From assembly GCA_945878135.1 (NCBI GenBank), contig CAMDUL010000001.1:1-64000 (forward strand): DNA of 64,000 bases, written 5' to 3'. Within the stretch, counting starts at the first letter, position 1. Every line of letters begins with the position of its first letter. The notes under the pieces were generated by a model that had not been told where the DNA came from, ran no database searches, and was given only the letters and a program-made list of their open reading frames with translations. The position numbers and the translations under genes were made by a program. This stretch comes from Chthoniobacter flavus (GTDB taxonomy: Bacteria; Verrucomicrobiota; Verrucomicrobiia; Chthoniobacterales; JACTMZ01). Below, piece by piece: positions 33,659 through 42,102 of the stretch.

Positions 33659-36250
33659 ATGAAATCCGCGACCAACAGACCAAAAACCGGCAAAACCAAT
33701 CTGGTCAGACCTGTCGTCGCCGCTCTTGTCCTCGGCGTGAGTGCGCCGCTCGGCCTCGGTGACGACAACATTTGGACCGGAGCCTCCAGCCCGGATTGGA
33801 ACAACGGGGCCAACTGGTCGGAGGGCGGCGTGCCGGATGCAGCATTCGGCGACAACGCTGTTGTTTCGACGAACTCTCCCAGTATCGCGACGATCACCGC
33901 CGACATCACTTTCACGCCCAACGACATCATCGTAACGGGAGGCGGCCGGATCGACCACCAGGCAGGAGCTGCCGGCACCTTCGGTGGTGCCTGGATGTTC
34001 GTCGGTCAGGATAGCACCCCGAGCGTCTACAACCTTGCTGACACTTCGATGCCGGGGTCCGGAATCAGCGGCTTCGCGCAGGGCACGGGCACCTTGAATC
34101 CGACCGGCAACCTGATGGTGGGCTCTTGGGCGGCGAACCGCGCGGGAACCATGAATATCAACACCACTGGCGGCGTGAACATCACCGGCGGCCTGTTCAT
34201 CGCAAACGACAACGGCTGCATCGGGACCATGAATCTGGAGTCAGGGGCGGTTGTCGTGCTGCACGAACCCGGCTTCGCCACCGACAACACCCAAGTCGGC
34301 AATAATGGCGGCACCGGGGCCCTCAATATCTCGGGTGGCTCGTTCGATGCGTCACGGAACTTCCGCGTCGGCAACGAAGGGGGGACGGGAACGGTCACGA
34401 TTACGGGCGGCTCCCTGACCATCGCCGGCACCGACGACATCTTCATCGGCCGCGACCGTGGCACCGGCGTCATGACCCAGTCGGGTGGCGTTGTCACCTT
34501 CAGCCACAACACCTTCATCGGCAACGGCAACAACGCGGGCTCGGACACGAGCGGAACGTACACCCTCGGCGGTGGCGTGTTGAATGTCCGTCGCGAGTTC
34601 GTAGTCGGCCGCGAGGGGGCGAATGCGACCCATACCGGCACGCTGATCATGACGGGCGGCACGATCAACAAGACCGGGGACGAGAAGATGATCGTCGGCC
34701 AAAACAACGGCAAAGGCACCGTGATCCAGAGCGGCGGCACGATCAACGTCAACAACGAGCTCTTCATCGGCAACGAGAACGCCGGCGCTGAGGGCACCTA
34801 CACCATCAGCGGAACAGCCGCCCTCAACGTCGCCAATGAGCTGGTCGTCGGCCGTGAAAGCGGCACCGGGACCCTGAATGTCGATGGGGGAACGATCACC
34901 ACCACCGGCAACGGCAACATGTACGTCGGCCGCAAGAACGGAACAGGCACGCTCAACCAGACGGCCGGAAGCATCAGCGTGAACCTCGAGTTTGGTGTGG
35001 GAACGACCCAGGATGGCCAGGCGGGCAGCGGCACCTATGACTTAAGCGGGGGCTCGCTGACGGCGGCCGGCAATATCTTCATCGGCAAAGAGGCGGCTTC
35101 TTCCGGCACGATGACGATGAGCGGCGGCACGATGAGCACGAGCGACAAGTTGCAGATCGGCCACAATCAGGCAACGGGGACGCTCACACACAGCGGCGGC
35201 ATCGTGAACGTGCAAAACGAGGTCTATATCGGCAATGAGACCAGCGCCACCTCGGTCGGCACCTACACGGTGAGCGGTTCGGCGGAGCTGAATGCCGGGA
35301 ACGAGGTGATCGTGGGCCGCGACAATGGCGCGGGAACCTTGAACCTCGACGGCGGCACCGTGAACGCCACCAAGATTTCCGGCGGCACCGGCAGCGCTTC
35401 AGTGAACTTCAACGGCGGCGTTCTCAAGGCAAAGCGGGACGAGGCCAACCTCATCGAGAACCTTGACACGGCAAACGTGGAAAGCGGCGGACTCAAGATC
35501 GACAGCAACGGGTTCAGCGTGGCCACCAGCCAGTTTTTCACGGGTGCGGGCGGCTTGGAGAAGTTAGGATCCGGTCAGCTCACTTTGAGCGGACCCAACA
35601 CCTACGCGGGCACCACGACGGTGACCGCCGGGATTTTGCGGATCGAGAAAACCGGGCTGAATGCCATCATCGATGCGGACGCCAACACTTTGGTGGCCGA
35701 GTTCGCCGCCCAGCCTGCTCCGGGGAACTATGCAATCCTCCCCGGACCTTTGGCCGGAGCTCAGACCTTCACCGCCAGCGGCTTGGGCTCGAGTCAACAG
35801 GCTACCTTCGACAACCAGACCAGCACCGTAACGGTAACGGAAAGCGATCCCTATGCGGGTTGGATCGACAGCTTCACCCCGAATCCGTTGCTGCCGGATG
35901 ACGCATCCAAATTGCCTACCGCCGACCCCGACGGGGACGGCATCGCCAATCTGATGGAATACGTGCTGGCCGGCGGCAATCCGGTCGTGGCGTCTCTCTC
36001 CATTCTGCCGACCGTGGCCAGCGTGGGCGACGACCTTGTGCTCAGCTACACCCGCAACGACGAGTCGGAAGCAGACACCACGCAAGTCGGCCAATGGACC
36101 GCCGACCTCACCACGGGCGTCTGGACTGACGTCACGCCGGTGGTGGTCAACGAGAACGGGCCGTTGGCGGACGACATGACGGTCACCGTACCCAAGAGCA
36201 ATGCGGTGAACGGCAAACTGTTCCTCCGCCTGAAGGCGACCATGCCGTAA
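33659..36250 (+). CDS. Second repeat-rich beta-helix protein, without PEP-CTERM
   Basis: 863 residues, exported (signal VVAALVLGVSAPLGLG). The N-terminal cap 'WTGASSPDWNNGANWSEGGVPD' and the array of 22-25-residue glycine-rich repeats are paralogous to the protein at 29487-31778, with long stretches nearly identical ('TMSTSDKLQIGHNQATG', 'VNFNGGVLKAKRDEAN'). The C-terminus differs: instead of PEP-CTERM it ends with 'DPDGDGIANLMEYVLAGGNP' and a beta domain closing 'KLFLRLKATMP', as in the GH5 protein. It starts 38 bp after GH30, so it is in that operon. It is probably released or held by a different mechanism from its paralogue. Confidence 0.85.
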   Translation: MKSATNRPKTGKTNLVRPVVAALVLGVSAPLGLGDDNIWTGASSPDWNNGANWSEGGVPDAAFGDNAVVSTNSPSIATITADITFTPNDIIVTGGGRIDHQAGAAGTFGGAWMFVGQDSTPSVYNLADTSMPGSGISGFAQGTGTLNPTGNLMVGSWAANRAGTMNINTTGGVNITGGLFIANDNGCIGTMNLESGAVVVLHEPGFATDNTQVGNNGGTGALNISGGSFDASRNFRVGNEGGTGTVTITGGSLTIAGTDDIFIGRDRGTGVMTQSGGVVTFSHNTFIGNGNNAGSDTSGTYTLGGGVLNVRREFVVGREGANATHTGTLIMTGGTINKTGDEKMIVGQNNGKGTVIQSGGTINVNNELFIGNENAGAEGTYTISGTAALNVANELVVGRESGTGTLNVDGGTITTTGNGNMYVGRKNGTGTLNQTAGSISVNLEFGVGTTQDGQAGSGTYDLSGGSLTAAGNIFIGKEAASSGTMTMSGGTMSTSDKLQIGHNQATGTLTHSGGIVNVQNEVYIGNETSATSVGTYTVSGSAELNAGNEVIVGRDNGAGTLNLDGGTVNATKISGGTGSASVNFNGGVLKAKRDEANLIENLDTANVESGGLKIDSNGFSVATSQFFTGAGGLEKLGSGQLTLSGPNTYAGTTTVTAGILRIEKTGLNAIIDADANTLVAEFAAQPAPGNYAILPGPLAGAQTFTASGLGSSQQATFDNQTSTVTVTESDPYAGWIDSFTPNPLLPDDASKLPTADPDGDGIANLMEYVLAGGNPVVASLSILPTVASVGDDLVLSYTRNDESEADTTQVGQWTADLTTGVWTDVTPVVVNENGPLADDMTVTVPKSNAVNGKLFLRLKATMP

Positions 36251-36334
36251 TCGTCCTGCCCGAGCATGTTTCGGATCCCGATCCATCGGATCTCCGCTCC
36301 GGCGGGGTCAGGTCGGACGAGCCGGACTGTCCTC

Positions 36335-37078
36335 ATGAAGCGAAACCCCGCCCACTCCAGAATGGCGTGCCACCACGCAGGTCTCCGGCTAGCCGGAACC
36401 ATCCGGAACCGTCACGGCGCCCCCGGTGGCTTCACCCTGATCGAATTGCTGGTTGTGCTCGCCATTATCGGGGTGCTGGCGGCTTTGGCCGTGCCGGGGT
36501 TCTCCTCGGTAAGAGAGACCGCCGACAAGGCGAAATGCATCGGGAATTTGAAACAATTGGCCTCCATAACCACGTCCATGGCCGCGGACAACAACGGCAA
36601 AATGCCGAACTGGACGGAAATAACCGGCCCTTGGCACTGGGATGAAATACGACGGTATACCGGCACCCCAACCAACACGCCCCTCAAAGGCAGCATGTTC
36701 CAGTGCCCGGCGACATGCCGCAATCCAGACCTGTGCAAGGAGTTGGATATCAGCACCGGCGAGTTCCCCATCGGCCGCAGTCATTACCGGTTCAACAACT
36801 TCTACGCAGCCGGCAAGCGGCCCCGCTTCAAGGCCAGCGAGGCCGTGGTCTTCTGGGACTTCGCCTACTCCTACACGCCGGACTCCATGTGGTCGCATCA
36901 GCGCGGAAGCTCCAATCCCGTGATCAATCTTGCCTATGCCGACGGACACGTGGGCACCGCCAGCGCGAAGGACTTGCGTTCCGGAAATCGGGCGCAAGGC
37001 ATCGTGCCCCGTTATCCTCTGGGCGGGAGCGATTACACGGCCAAGCTCTATAAACTCGGCTGGGTCGATGAGAAGTAG
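36335..37078 (+). CDS. Prepilin-like secreted protein (type IV pilin N-terminus, DG-type C-terminus)
   Basis: 247 residues. A basic leader ending in Gly precedes '[24 protein letters not shown]', the type IV prepilin cleavage/methylation motif with Glu at +5. The globular part contains '[27 protein letters not shown]' and near the C-terminus '[15 protein letters not shown]', the signature of the prepilin-like proteins that are very numerous in Verrucomicrobiota and Planctomycetota. Role unknown: minor pseudopilin or cell-surface protein. It lies 84 bp after the second beta-helix gene, likely in the same transcript. The start is uncertain (36335, or 36362). Confidence 0.88.
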   Translation: MKRNPAHSRMACHHAGLRLAGTIRNRHGAPGGFTLIELLVVLAIIGVLAALAVPGFSSVRETADKAKCIGNLKQLASITTSMAADNNGKMPNWTEITGPWHWDEIRRYTGTPTNTPLKGSMFQCPATCRNPDLCKELDISTGEFPIGRSHYRFNNFYAAGKRPRFKASEAVVFWDFAYSYTPDSMWSHQRGSSNPVINLAYADGHVGTASAKDLRSGNRAQGIVPRYPLGGSDYTAKLYKLGWVDEK

Positions 37079-37135
37079 TTTCGCCCGGATCCTCTGCACG
37101 TGTAAACTCGACCCGCCAATATCCAATTCCCACCC

Positions 37136-38560
37136 ATGACCGCACACCCATCCTCCTCCATGTCCGCACCCCGCCATCACTTCGGCTTCATCCTCCTGGT
37201 CAGCGGCGTCGCCGCGCTCGGCGGTTTTCTTTTCGGCTACGACAGCGGTTGCATCAACGGGACGGTCAGCGCGCTGCAAAAAGCCTTCAACAGCAGCAGC
37301 CTCGGCAGCGGATTCAATGTCGCCTCCATGCTCCTCGGCTGCGCGGCCGGCGCGTTCCTCGCCGGCGGGCTGGCCGACCGGTTCGGACGCCGCACCACGC
37401 TGGTCGCGGCCGGGATTCTCTTCGCGGTGAGCGCCTGGGGTTCGGGCATCGCCAACGGATCGGCCGAGTTTGTCATCTACCGCTTGATCGGCGGCTTCGC
37501 CGTCGGCGCGGCCAGCATCATCAGCCCGGCCTACATCAGCGAGATCGCCCCCGCGGCCTACCGCGGACGGCTCGCCAGCCTTCAGCAGATGGCCATCGTG
37601 CTCGGGCTCTTCTTCGCTTTCCTCGTCAACTACCTCATCGCCCAGGCGGCCGGCGGGGCCAGCGAGACTTTCTGGTGGGGCTTCCCCGCCTGGCGCTGGA
37701 TGTTCTGGGCGGAACTTGCTCCCGTCGGCCTCTTCCTCCTCGGCTTGCTCTTCATTCCCGAATCCCCGCGCTACCTCGTCGCCGCCGGTCAAGCACCGGC
37801 CGCGGAACGCGTGCTGCAACGACTCGCCGACCCGGAACACGCCGCGGCGGAAGTCCGTCGCATCGAGGCCACCCTCGAAGCGGACCGCCGTCCGAGCCTG
37901 CGCGACATCTTCGACCGCGCCACCGGCCGCATCCGCCCCATCGTCTGGACCGGCCTCGCCCTCGCCGCCTTCCAGCAACTCGTCGGCATCAATGTCGTCT
38001 TCTACTACGGCGAAGTCCTCTGGCGCGCCGCCGGTTTTTCCGAATCCGACGCCCTGCGCATCAATGTCATCGGCGGCATCATCAACGTGGCCTCGACCCT
38101 CGTGGCCATCGCGCTGGTCGACAAGTGGGGCCGCAAACCGCTCCTCCTGACCGGCTCGATCGGCATGGCCGTTTTCCTCGGCATCCTCGCCGTTGTTTTC
38201 GGCACGGCGGCGGTGGGCGCGGACGGCAACCTCTCCCTTTCCCACTCCGCCGGATGGGTCGCCCTGGTCAGCGCGAACCTCTACATCGTCGCCTTCGGCA
38301 TGTCTTGGGGCCCTGTCATGTGGGTCCTGCTCGGCGAAATGTTCCCCAACCAGGTGCGCGGCGCCGCGCTGGCCGTGGCCGGCTTCTCGCAATGGACGGC
38401 GAATTTCCTCGTGACCATGACCTTCCCGCTTTTCCTCCAGTGGATCGGCCTCGGCGGCGCTTACGGCTTGTATGCCGGCTTCGCCCTGCTCTCGTTCTTC
38501 TTCGTCCGCGCGGCCATCCGCGAAACCAAAGGACGCACCCTCGAGCAGATGGAACTTTAA
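37136..38560 (+). CDS. Sugar-porter family MFS transporter
   Basis: Inner-membrane sugar:H+ symporter type, 474 residues, 12 predicted helices. Sugar-porter signatures: 'GGFLFGYDSGCINGTVSAL', 'GGLADRFGRRTTLVA', 'RLIGGFAVGAASIISPAYISEIAP', 'RGRLASLQQMAIVLG', 'FIPESPRYLV', 'QQLVGINVVFYYG', 'DKWGRKPLLL', 'ETKGRTLEQMEL'. The QQxxGINxxxYY segment is that of hexose/xylose carriers. It precedes a ROK kinase by 33 bp, suggesting uptake plus phosphorylation of glucose released by the upstream hydrolases (inference). Confidence 0.94.
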   Translation: MTAHPSSSMSAPRHHFGFILLVSGVAALGGFLFGYDSGCINGTVSALQKAFNSSSLGSGFNVASMLLGCAAGAFLAGGLADRFGRRTTLVAAGILFAVSAWGSGIANGSAEFVIYRLIGGFAVGAASIISPAYISEIAPAAYRGRLASLQQMAIVLGLFFAFLVNYLIAQAAGGASETFWWGFPAWRWMFWAELAPVGLFLLGLLFIPESPRYLVAAGQAPAAERVLQRLADPEHAAAEVRRIEATLEADRRPSLRDIFDRATGRIRPIVWTGLALAAFQQLVGINVVFYYGEVLWRAAGFSESDALRINVIGGIINVASTLVAIALVDKWGRKPLLLTGSIGMAVFLGILAVVFGTAAVGADGNLSLSHSAGWVALVSANLYIVAFGMSWGPVMWVLLGEMFPNQVRGAALAVAGFSQWTANFLVTMTFPLFLQWIGLGGAYGLYAGFALLSFFFVRAAIRETKGRTLEQMEL

Positions 38561-38592
38561 GCCGGTCCCCTGCCCGTCCACAGTTGCCCGCC

Positions 38593-39627
38593 ATGGCCAA
38601 AATCTACATCGGCACGGACAGCGGTGCCACCACCACGAAAATTTCGGCGGTCGACGAAACGGGTGCGCCGGTGGCCCGGGACGTGTTGCAAAAGCCGACG
38701 CGGACCGCGGAGGGGCAGTCCGCAGTGATCGAAGGATGGATTGCCGCGATCGACGAATTCCTCGCCACTCACGGCCGCTCGTGGGCCGACGTGGCCGGCG
38801 CCGGCCTGGCCATTCCGGGTCCGTATCTGTCCTACGGCGTCATGGACCGTTCGGCCAATTTTCCCCCGGTCTTCGCCGGCTGGAACGTGTTCGCGGATTT
38901 TTCCCGCGCGCTGGCCGGGCGGGCCGGACAGGAAATCCCGCTGGTGGTCGGCAACGACGGCAACTTCGGCGGCATCGCCGAGGCGCACGGCGCGCGCGGT
39001 GGCGGCAAAATGTCCGTTCTCATGCTCATGCCCGGATCCGGCCTGGGCTGCGCCTTCATCGACGCGGAGGGCCGGCCGCTGGACGGTGACACCCTCGCCG
39101 GGATGGAGTCCGGCCACGCGCCGGCACCGCTGCATTTGCTGGGATGGACCAAAAAGCCTTTGCCCTGCGGATGCGGGCGCGACTGGGGTTGCGTCGAGGC
39201 TTACACCACGATCGCCGGACTCCCCCATCTCCTCGAAGAGATGCTCCCCGGCTTTCCCGACCACGAATTGGCCACGTCCGCGGCGAGCGCCAAGGAAAAA
39301 GCCCTCTCGCTCCGCACCCGCGCGCAGCAAGGCGATCCTTTGGCTTGCGCTATTTTCGATTTCCAAGCGCGCGCCATGGGCCTGCACGTCGCTTCGCTGG
39401 CCATGACGCTCGACCCGGGCATCGTCATCATCGGCGGCGGACTGATGGATCACGAAGCGACCACTCCCGCTTTCCGGGAGAACTACCTTCGCCTCGTGCG
39501 CGAGACCGCCATGCCATACCTCTGGCCGAAGCAACGGGAAAACCTGAAGGTCCTCCCCGCCGTCCTCGGCGACCTGTCGCAGGCCATCGGCGCGGCCATG
39601 GCCGCGCGCTTCGGACACCGGGGCTGA
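38593..39627 (+). CDS. ROK-family sugar kinase (glucokinase-like)
   Basis: Cytoplasmic sugar kinase of the ROK family, 344 residues. Phosphate-binding motif 'IGTDSGATTTKISAV' at the N-terminus, 'GAGLAIPGPYL', catalytic region 'VVGNDGNFGGIAEAHGARGG', 'MLMPGSGLGCAFID', the zinc motif 'CGCGRDWGCVEAY' (about 192-204) and 'IVIIGGGLMD'. The catalytic Asp of 'GNDGNF' is present. The long in-frame upstream reading through the transporter gene was rejected. Likely co-transcribed with the sugar porter. Confidence 0.92.
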   Translation: MAKIYIGTDSGATTTKISAVDETGAPVARDVLQKPTRTAEGQSAVIEGWIAAIDEFLATHGRSWADVAGAGLAIPGPYLSYGVMDRSANFPPVFAGWNVFADFSRALAGRAGQEIPLVVGNDGNFGGIAEAHGARGGGKMSVLMLMPGSGLGCAFIDAEGRPLDGDTLAGMESGHAPAPLHLLGWTKKPLPCGCGRDWGCVEAYTTIAGLPHLLEEMLPGFPDHELATSAASAKEKALSLRTRAQQGDPLACAIFDFQARAMGLHVASLAMTLDPGIVIIGGGLMDHEATTPAFRENYLRLVRETAMPYLWPKQRENLKVLPAVLGDLSQAIGAAMAARFGHRG

Positions 39628-39642
39628 AGCGGATCACGAGGC

Positions 39643-40842
39643 TCAAGCCCGCGACGGAGCAAAATACTTGCTCGCAATGCGCGGGTAGACCAGCGGGAAC
39701 TCGTAGGACGGGTGGCGCGGTCCCGACCACGGGGCATTGATTGCCGAAAGGTGGTTCGTGAGAAAATAAGCCGGCTCGACGTAATAGCAGCGGACCCGGC
39801 AGAACGCGCGCCATGCCGCATCGCGGTCGCTGCGCACATCGACACCCTGCGCCGCCATGAAGTCCATCCCCTTGTCCCATTCGTCGCGCGTGATGCCAGG
39901 ATCGGGCACGGGCCTGTCGTCCGCATCGGCGAGCAGTTTTTCCTCGATGACCCACGTCAGCATGGCGCCCTCGGAAACCCCGCCGCTGGTGCGGGCCACT
40001 TCGCTCAGCTTGAGGGCGTGGAAGGTGTCGGCCCCCTGGGCGAGCAGACGCAGCACATTGAGATCCCGCCCTCCGGACAGACAGGTCAGGCGGATGGCCG
40101 CCGCGTCGAGCAGGGCGAGCAGGCTGACCGTCCAATGACGGTCACGCACGGGCGAGCGGAAGTGGTTGAGCAGCGGGTAAAGGTATTGGCTGACGCGCAT
40201 GGCGCAGACCCAGTTGGTGCTCTGGTCGAGCGCGTCCGGAGTCCACCCGACCTGCAAGGTGTGGAGGCGCACCGTCATTTCCGGACCCCAACCCGGCTCG
40301 CCGCAGATCATGGCCAGTTTGCTCATGTGCGTTTCCCGAGCGGTGTACGCGGTGTAGAGCGTGAGGAGGAAACCGATGAAGACCGAAACCACCGTCGTTC
40401 CGGTGAAGGCCGCGACGAACATGGCGATGTAGCCGGGCGCCCCGGAAATATCGACCATGCCGAGCGTGCTCATGCCCGAGCCCGCGCGGTAGAAAGCGGC
40501 CATCGGCGAACAGCCGGTGGCCCCGTAAAAGAGAAAAGCGAAGGCGGTGAGAAAAATGCCCAGGAAAAGCGCGAGGTAGAGCAGCACCGTGGTCGGTCCT
40601 TGCACGGCGAGCAGACGATCGAGCTGGTGGTAATTCCTGGCCCGCATCGACACCGCCTTGAAGACGAGGTAGCAGAGGCGACCGACCCAGAGAGCCAGCT
40701 TCTGGTTGCTCGGACGCGGCACGAGCATGACGCCGACCGCGGCCATGATCGCGGCCCAGAGCAGGGCCAACCCGACCGCCACCGCGAGTGTCCTCACGAT
40801 GACCGTTGTCCAGTCCGGCGCGGCGATGGCGAGCAGCTCCAT
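39643..40842 (-). CDS. Membrane protein with ion-channel-like pore segment
   Basis: 399 residues, unknown function. Three to five N-terminal hydrophobic segments; between two of them is the re-entrant-looking 'FYRAGSGMSTLGMVDISG' followed by 'YIAMFVAAFTGTTVVSVFIGFLLTLYTAYTARE'. This layout (helix, pore loop with a TxG, helix) recalls two-TM potassium-channel-like proteins. The C-terminal 230 residues are cytoplasmic and helical. The start MELLAIAAPDW (40842) is 5 bp after the end of the membrane-fusion gene, so it is the last gene of that operon. The channel assignment is tentative. Confidence 0.6.
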   Translation of the reverse strand: MELLAIAAPDWTTVIVRTLAVAVGLALLWAAIMAAVGVMLVPRPSNQKLALWVGRLCYLVFKAVSMRARNYHQLDRLLAVQGPTTVLLYLALFLGIFLTAFAFLFYGATGCSPMAAFYRAGSGMSTLGMVDISGAPGYIAMFVAAFTGTTVVSVFIGFLLTLYTAYTARETHMSKLAMICGEPGWGPEMTVRLHTLQVGWTPDALDQSTNWVCAMRVSQYLYPLLNHFRSPVRDRHWTVSLLALLDAAAIRLTCLSGGRDLNVLRLLAQGADTFHALKLSEVARTSGGVSEGAMLTWVIEEKLLADADDRPVPDPGITRDEWDKGMDFMAAQGVDVRSDRDAAWRAFCRVRCYYVEPAYFLTNHLSAINAPWSGPRHPSYEFPLVYPRIASKYFAPSRA

Positions 40843-40847
40843 GGTGA

Positions 40848-41705
40848 TCAGGGTTTGACCACGGCGACGGACGCCGTTTGTCCGATGCGCAGGGGCACGG
40901 GGGGCTGACCGGTCACTTGCACGCGCACCGGAAAACGATTGGGCAGGCGAACCCAGTCGATCGTCTGCGGCACGTCGGGCAGCATCTGCTCGCCCGCCGT
41001 GCTGCCGTCCTGCACGAAAATGCCCCATGCCGTGCTGACCACCTCGCCCTCGAAGGGCTGCCCGTTGTGTCCCATCAGCGTGATGCGCACCCGGTCGCCC
41101 GGTTGCACATGGCTGATCTGCGTTTCCTTGAAATAAGCCGCGACCCAGAAGGTGGAAGTATCGACCAGCGCGAGGAGTTGCTGCCCCGCGGCGACGTAGG
41201 TTCCCGGGCTGGTGTTGACGTTGGTCAGGTATCCGTCGACCGGCGAGACGACCGTGGTGAACTCGAGATCGAGCTGCGCGTTTTCCACCGCGGCCTGCGC
41301 CGCTTCCACGTCGGCTTTGGCCGCTTCGAAGGCCTGCACTTGGTCGTCGTATTGCTCGCGGCTGATCACATTTTTCGCGAGGAGATCGACGGCGCGTTTG
41401 GCATTGGCCTCAAGGTCGACGAGCTTGGCCTGGGTCTGCGCAAGCTGTCCCTTGGCCTGGTCGAGCGCGGCCCGGAAAGTGCGCGGATCGATCTGGAAAA
41501 GCAGATCACCCTTCTTCACCGCTTGGTTGTCTTTCACGGGGATTTGCACGACGGGCCCGGCCACCCGGGGCGCGACGCCAACCACATTGGCCCGCACGTA
41601 GGCATCGCGGGTCCACGGCTTGGTCAGGTAACGCGCGTAAAGAAGAAGCGCGGCCGCCAGCGCCAGCGCGACGACGGCGAGCGTGATGAGAATCTTCGGT
41701 TTCAC
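40848..41705 (-). CDS. HlyD-family membrane fusion protein (AaeA/EmrA-like)
   Basis: Periplasmic adaptor anchored by an N-terminal helix 'ILITLAVVALALAAALLLYARYL', 285 residues. It shows the lipoyl half-motifs 'RANVVGVAPRVAGPVVQIPVKDNQAVKKGDLLFQID' and 'VVSPVDGYLTNVNTSPGTYVAAGQQLLALVD', separated by a short coiled-coil hairpin, then a beta-barrel domain 'VQPGDRVRITLMGHNGQPFEGEV'. GTG start overlaps the DUF1656 stop (GTGA). It probably works with the divergently encoded FUSC permease in efflux of aromatic acids or similar compounds. Confidence 0.9.
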   Translation of the reverse strand: MKPKILITLAVVALALAAALLLYARYLTKPWTRDAYVRANVVGVAPRVAGPVVQIPVKDNQAVKKGDLLFQIDPRTFRAALDQAKGQLAQTQAKLVDLEANAKRAVDLLAKNVISREQYDDQVQAFEAAKADVEAAQAAVENAQLDLEFTTVVSPVDGYLTNVNTSPGTYVAAGQQLLALVDTSTFWVAAYFKETQISHVQPGDRVRITLMGHNGQPFEGEVVSTAWGIFVQDGSTAGEQMLPDVPQTIDWVRLPNRFPVRVQVTGQPPVPLRIGQTASVAVVKP

Positions 41706-41917
41706 GGGGCGAAAATGAGCCCCAGCACCGAGCCGCAGAGCACGGCCAGAGCGATGAAAAAGAGCGGGAGATTCCAGATGTGGCGGGTCAGGCTCAGCTG
41801 CTCGAGCAGTCCCACGAGCAACCACGCGGCGAAAAAACCGAGCGCGCCGATGACCATGCCCCACGGGAGCATGAAATCACCGAGAACGATTTCGGGAACG
41901 CGCAGCGAGAAATCCAT
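41702..41917 (-). CDS. DUF1656 (AaeX-like) small membrane protein
   Basis: 71 residues with two transmembrane helices: 'LPWGMVIGALGFFAAWLLVGLL' and 'LPLFFIALAVLCGSVLGLIF'. The N-terminal 'SLRVPEIVLGDFMLPW' matches the AaeX/DUF1656 family, regularly encoded with AaeA-type fusion proteins and FUSC permeases. Function unproven. It is the first gene of the minus-strand efflux operon. Confidence 0.85.
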   Translation of the reverse strand: MDFSLRVPEIVLGDFMLPWGMVIGALGFFAAWLLVGLLEQLSLTRHIWNLPLFFIALAVLCGSVLGLIFAP

Positions 41918-41977
41918 CACCCGCGATTCTCCAGTTTCCCACCCACGAGGCAAGCCTGCCGCGGCGCTGTGGTAGTG

Positions 41978-42033
41978 CAGAAGAGGCGTCCCCGCCGCTT
42001 GACCTCCACGACAAGCGGCGGGGACGTCGCTTC
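41978..42033. repeat. Large inverted repeat between divergent efflux genes
   Basis: Arms at 41978-42000 and 42011-42033 are complementary over 23 bp with two mismatches; the inner 15 bp (CGTCCCCGCCGCTTG and its complement) are perfect. The 10-nt loop is ACCTCCACGA and CTTTT follows shortly after. It occupies the shared promoter region of the DUF1656 and FUSC genes, so it could be a REP-like element or control expression. Confidence 0.8.
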
Positions 42034-42102
42034 TACTTTTCCGGCCGATAACCTTACCCTCCGCGCTCGCCTCTGCCCCGGAACAAGGCCAACATTTGCC
42101 CC

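Noticed and set aside
30000-35500. Tandem repeats as a possible CRISPR array
   Set aside because: The repeats are in frame, variable and encode glycine-rich beta-helix turns; no constant repeat with unique spacers.
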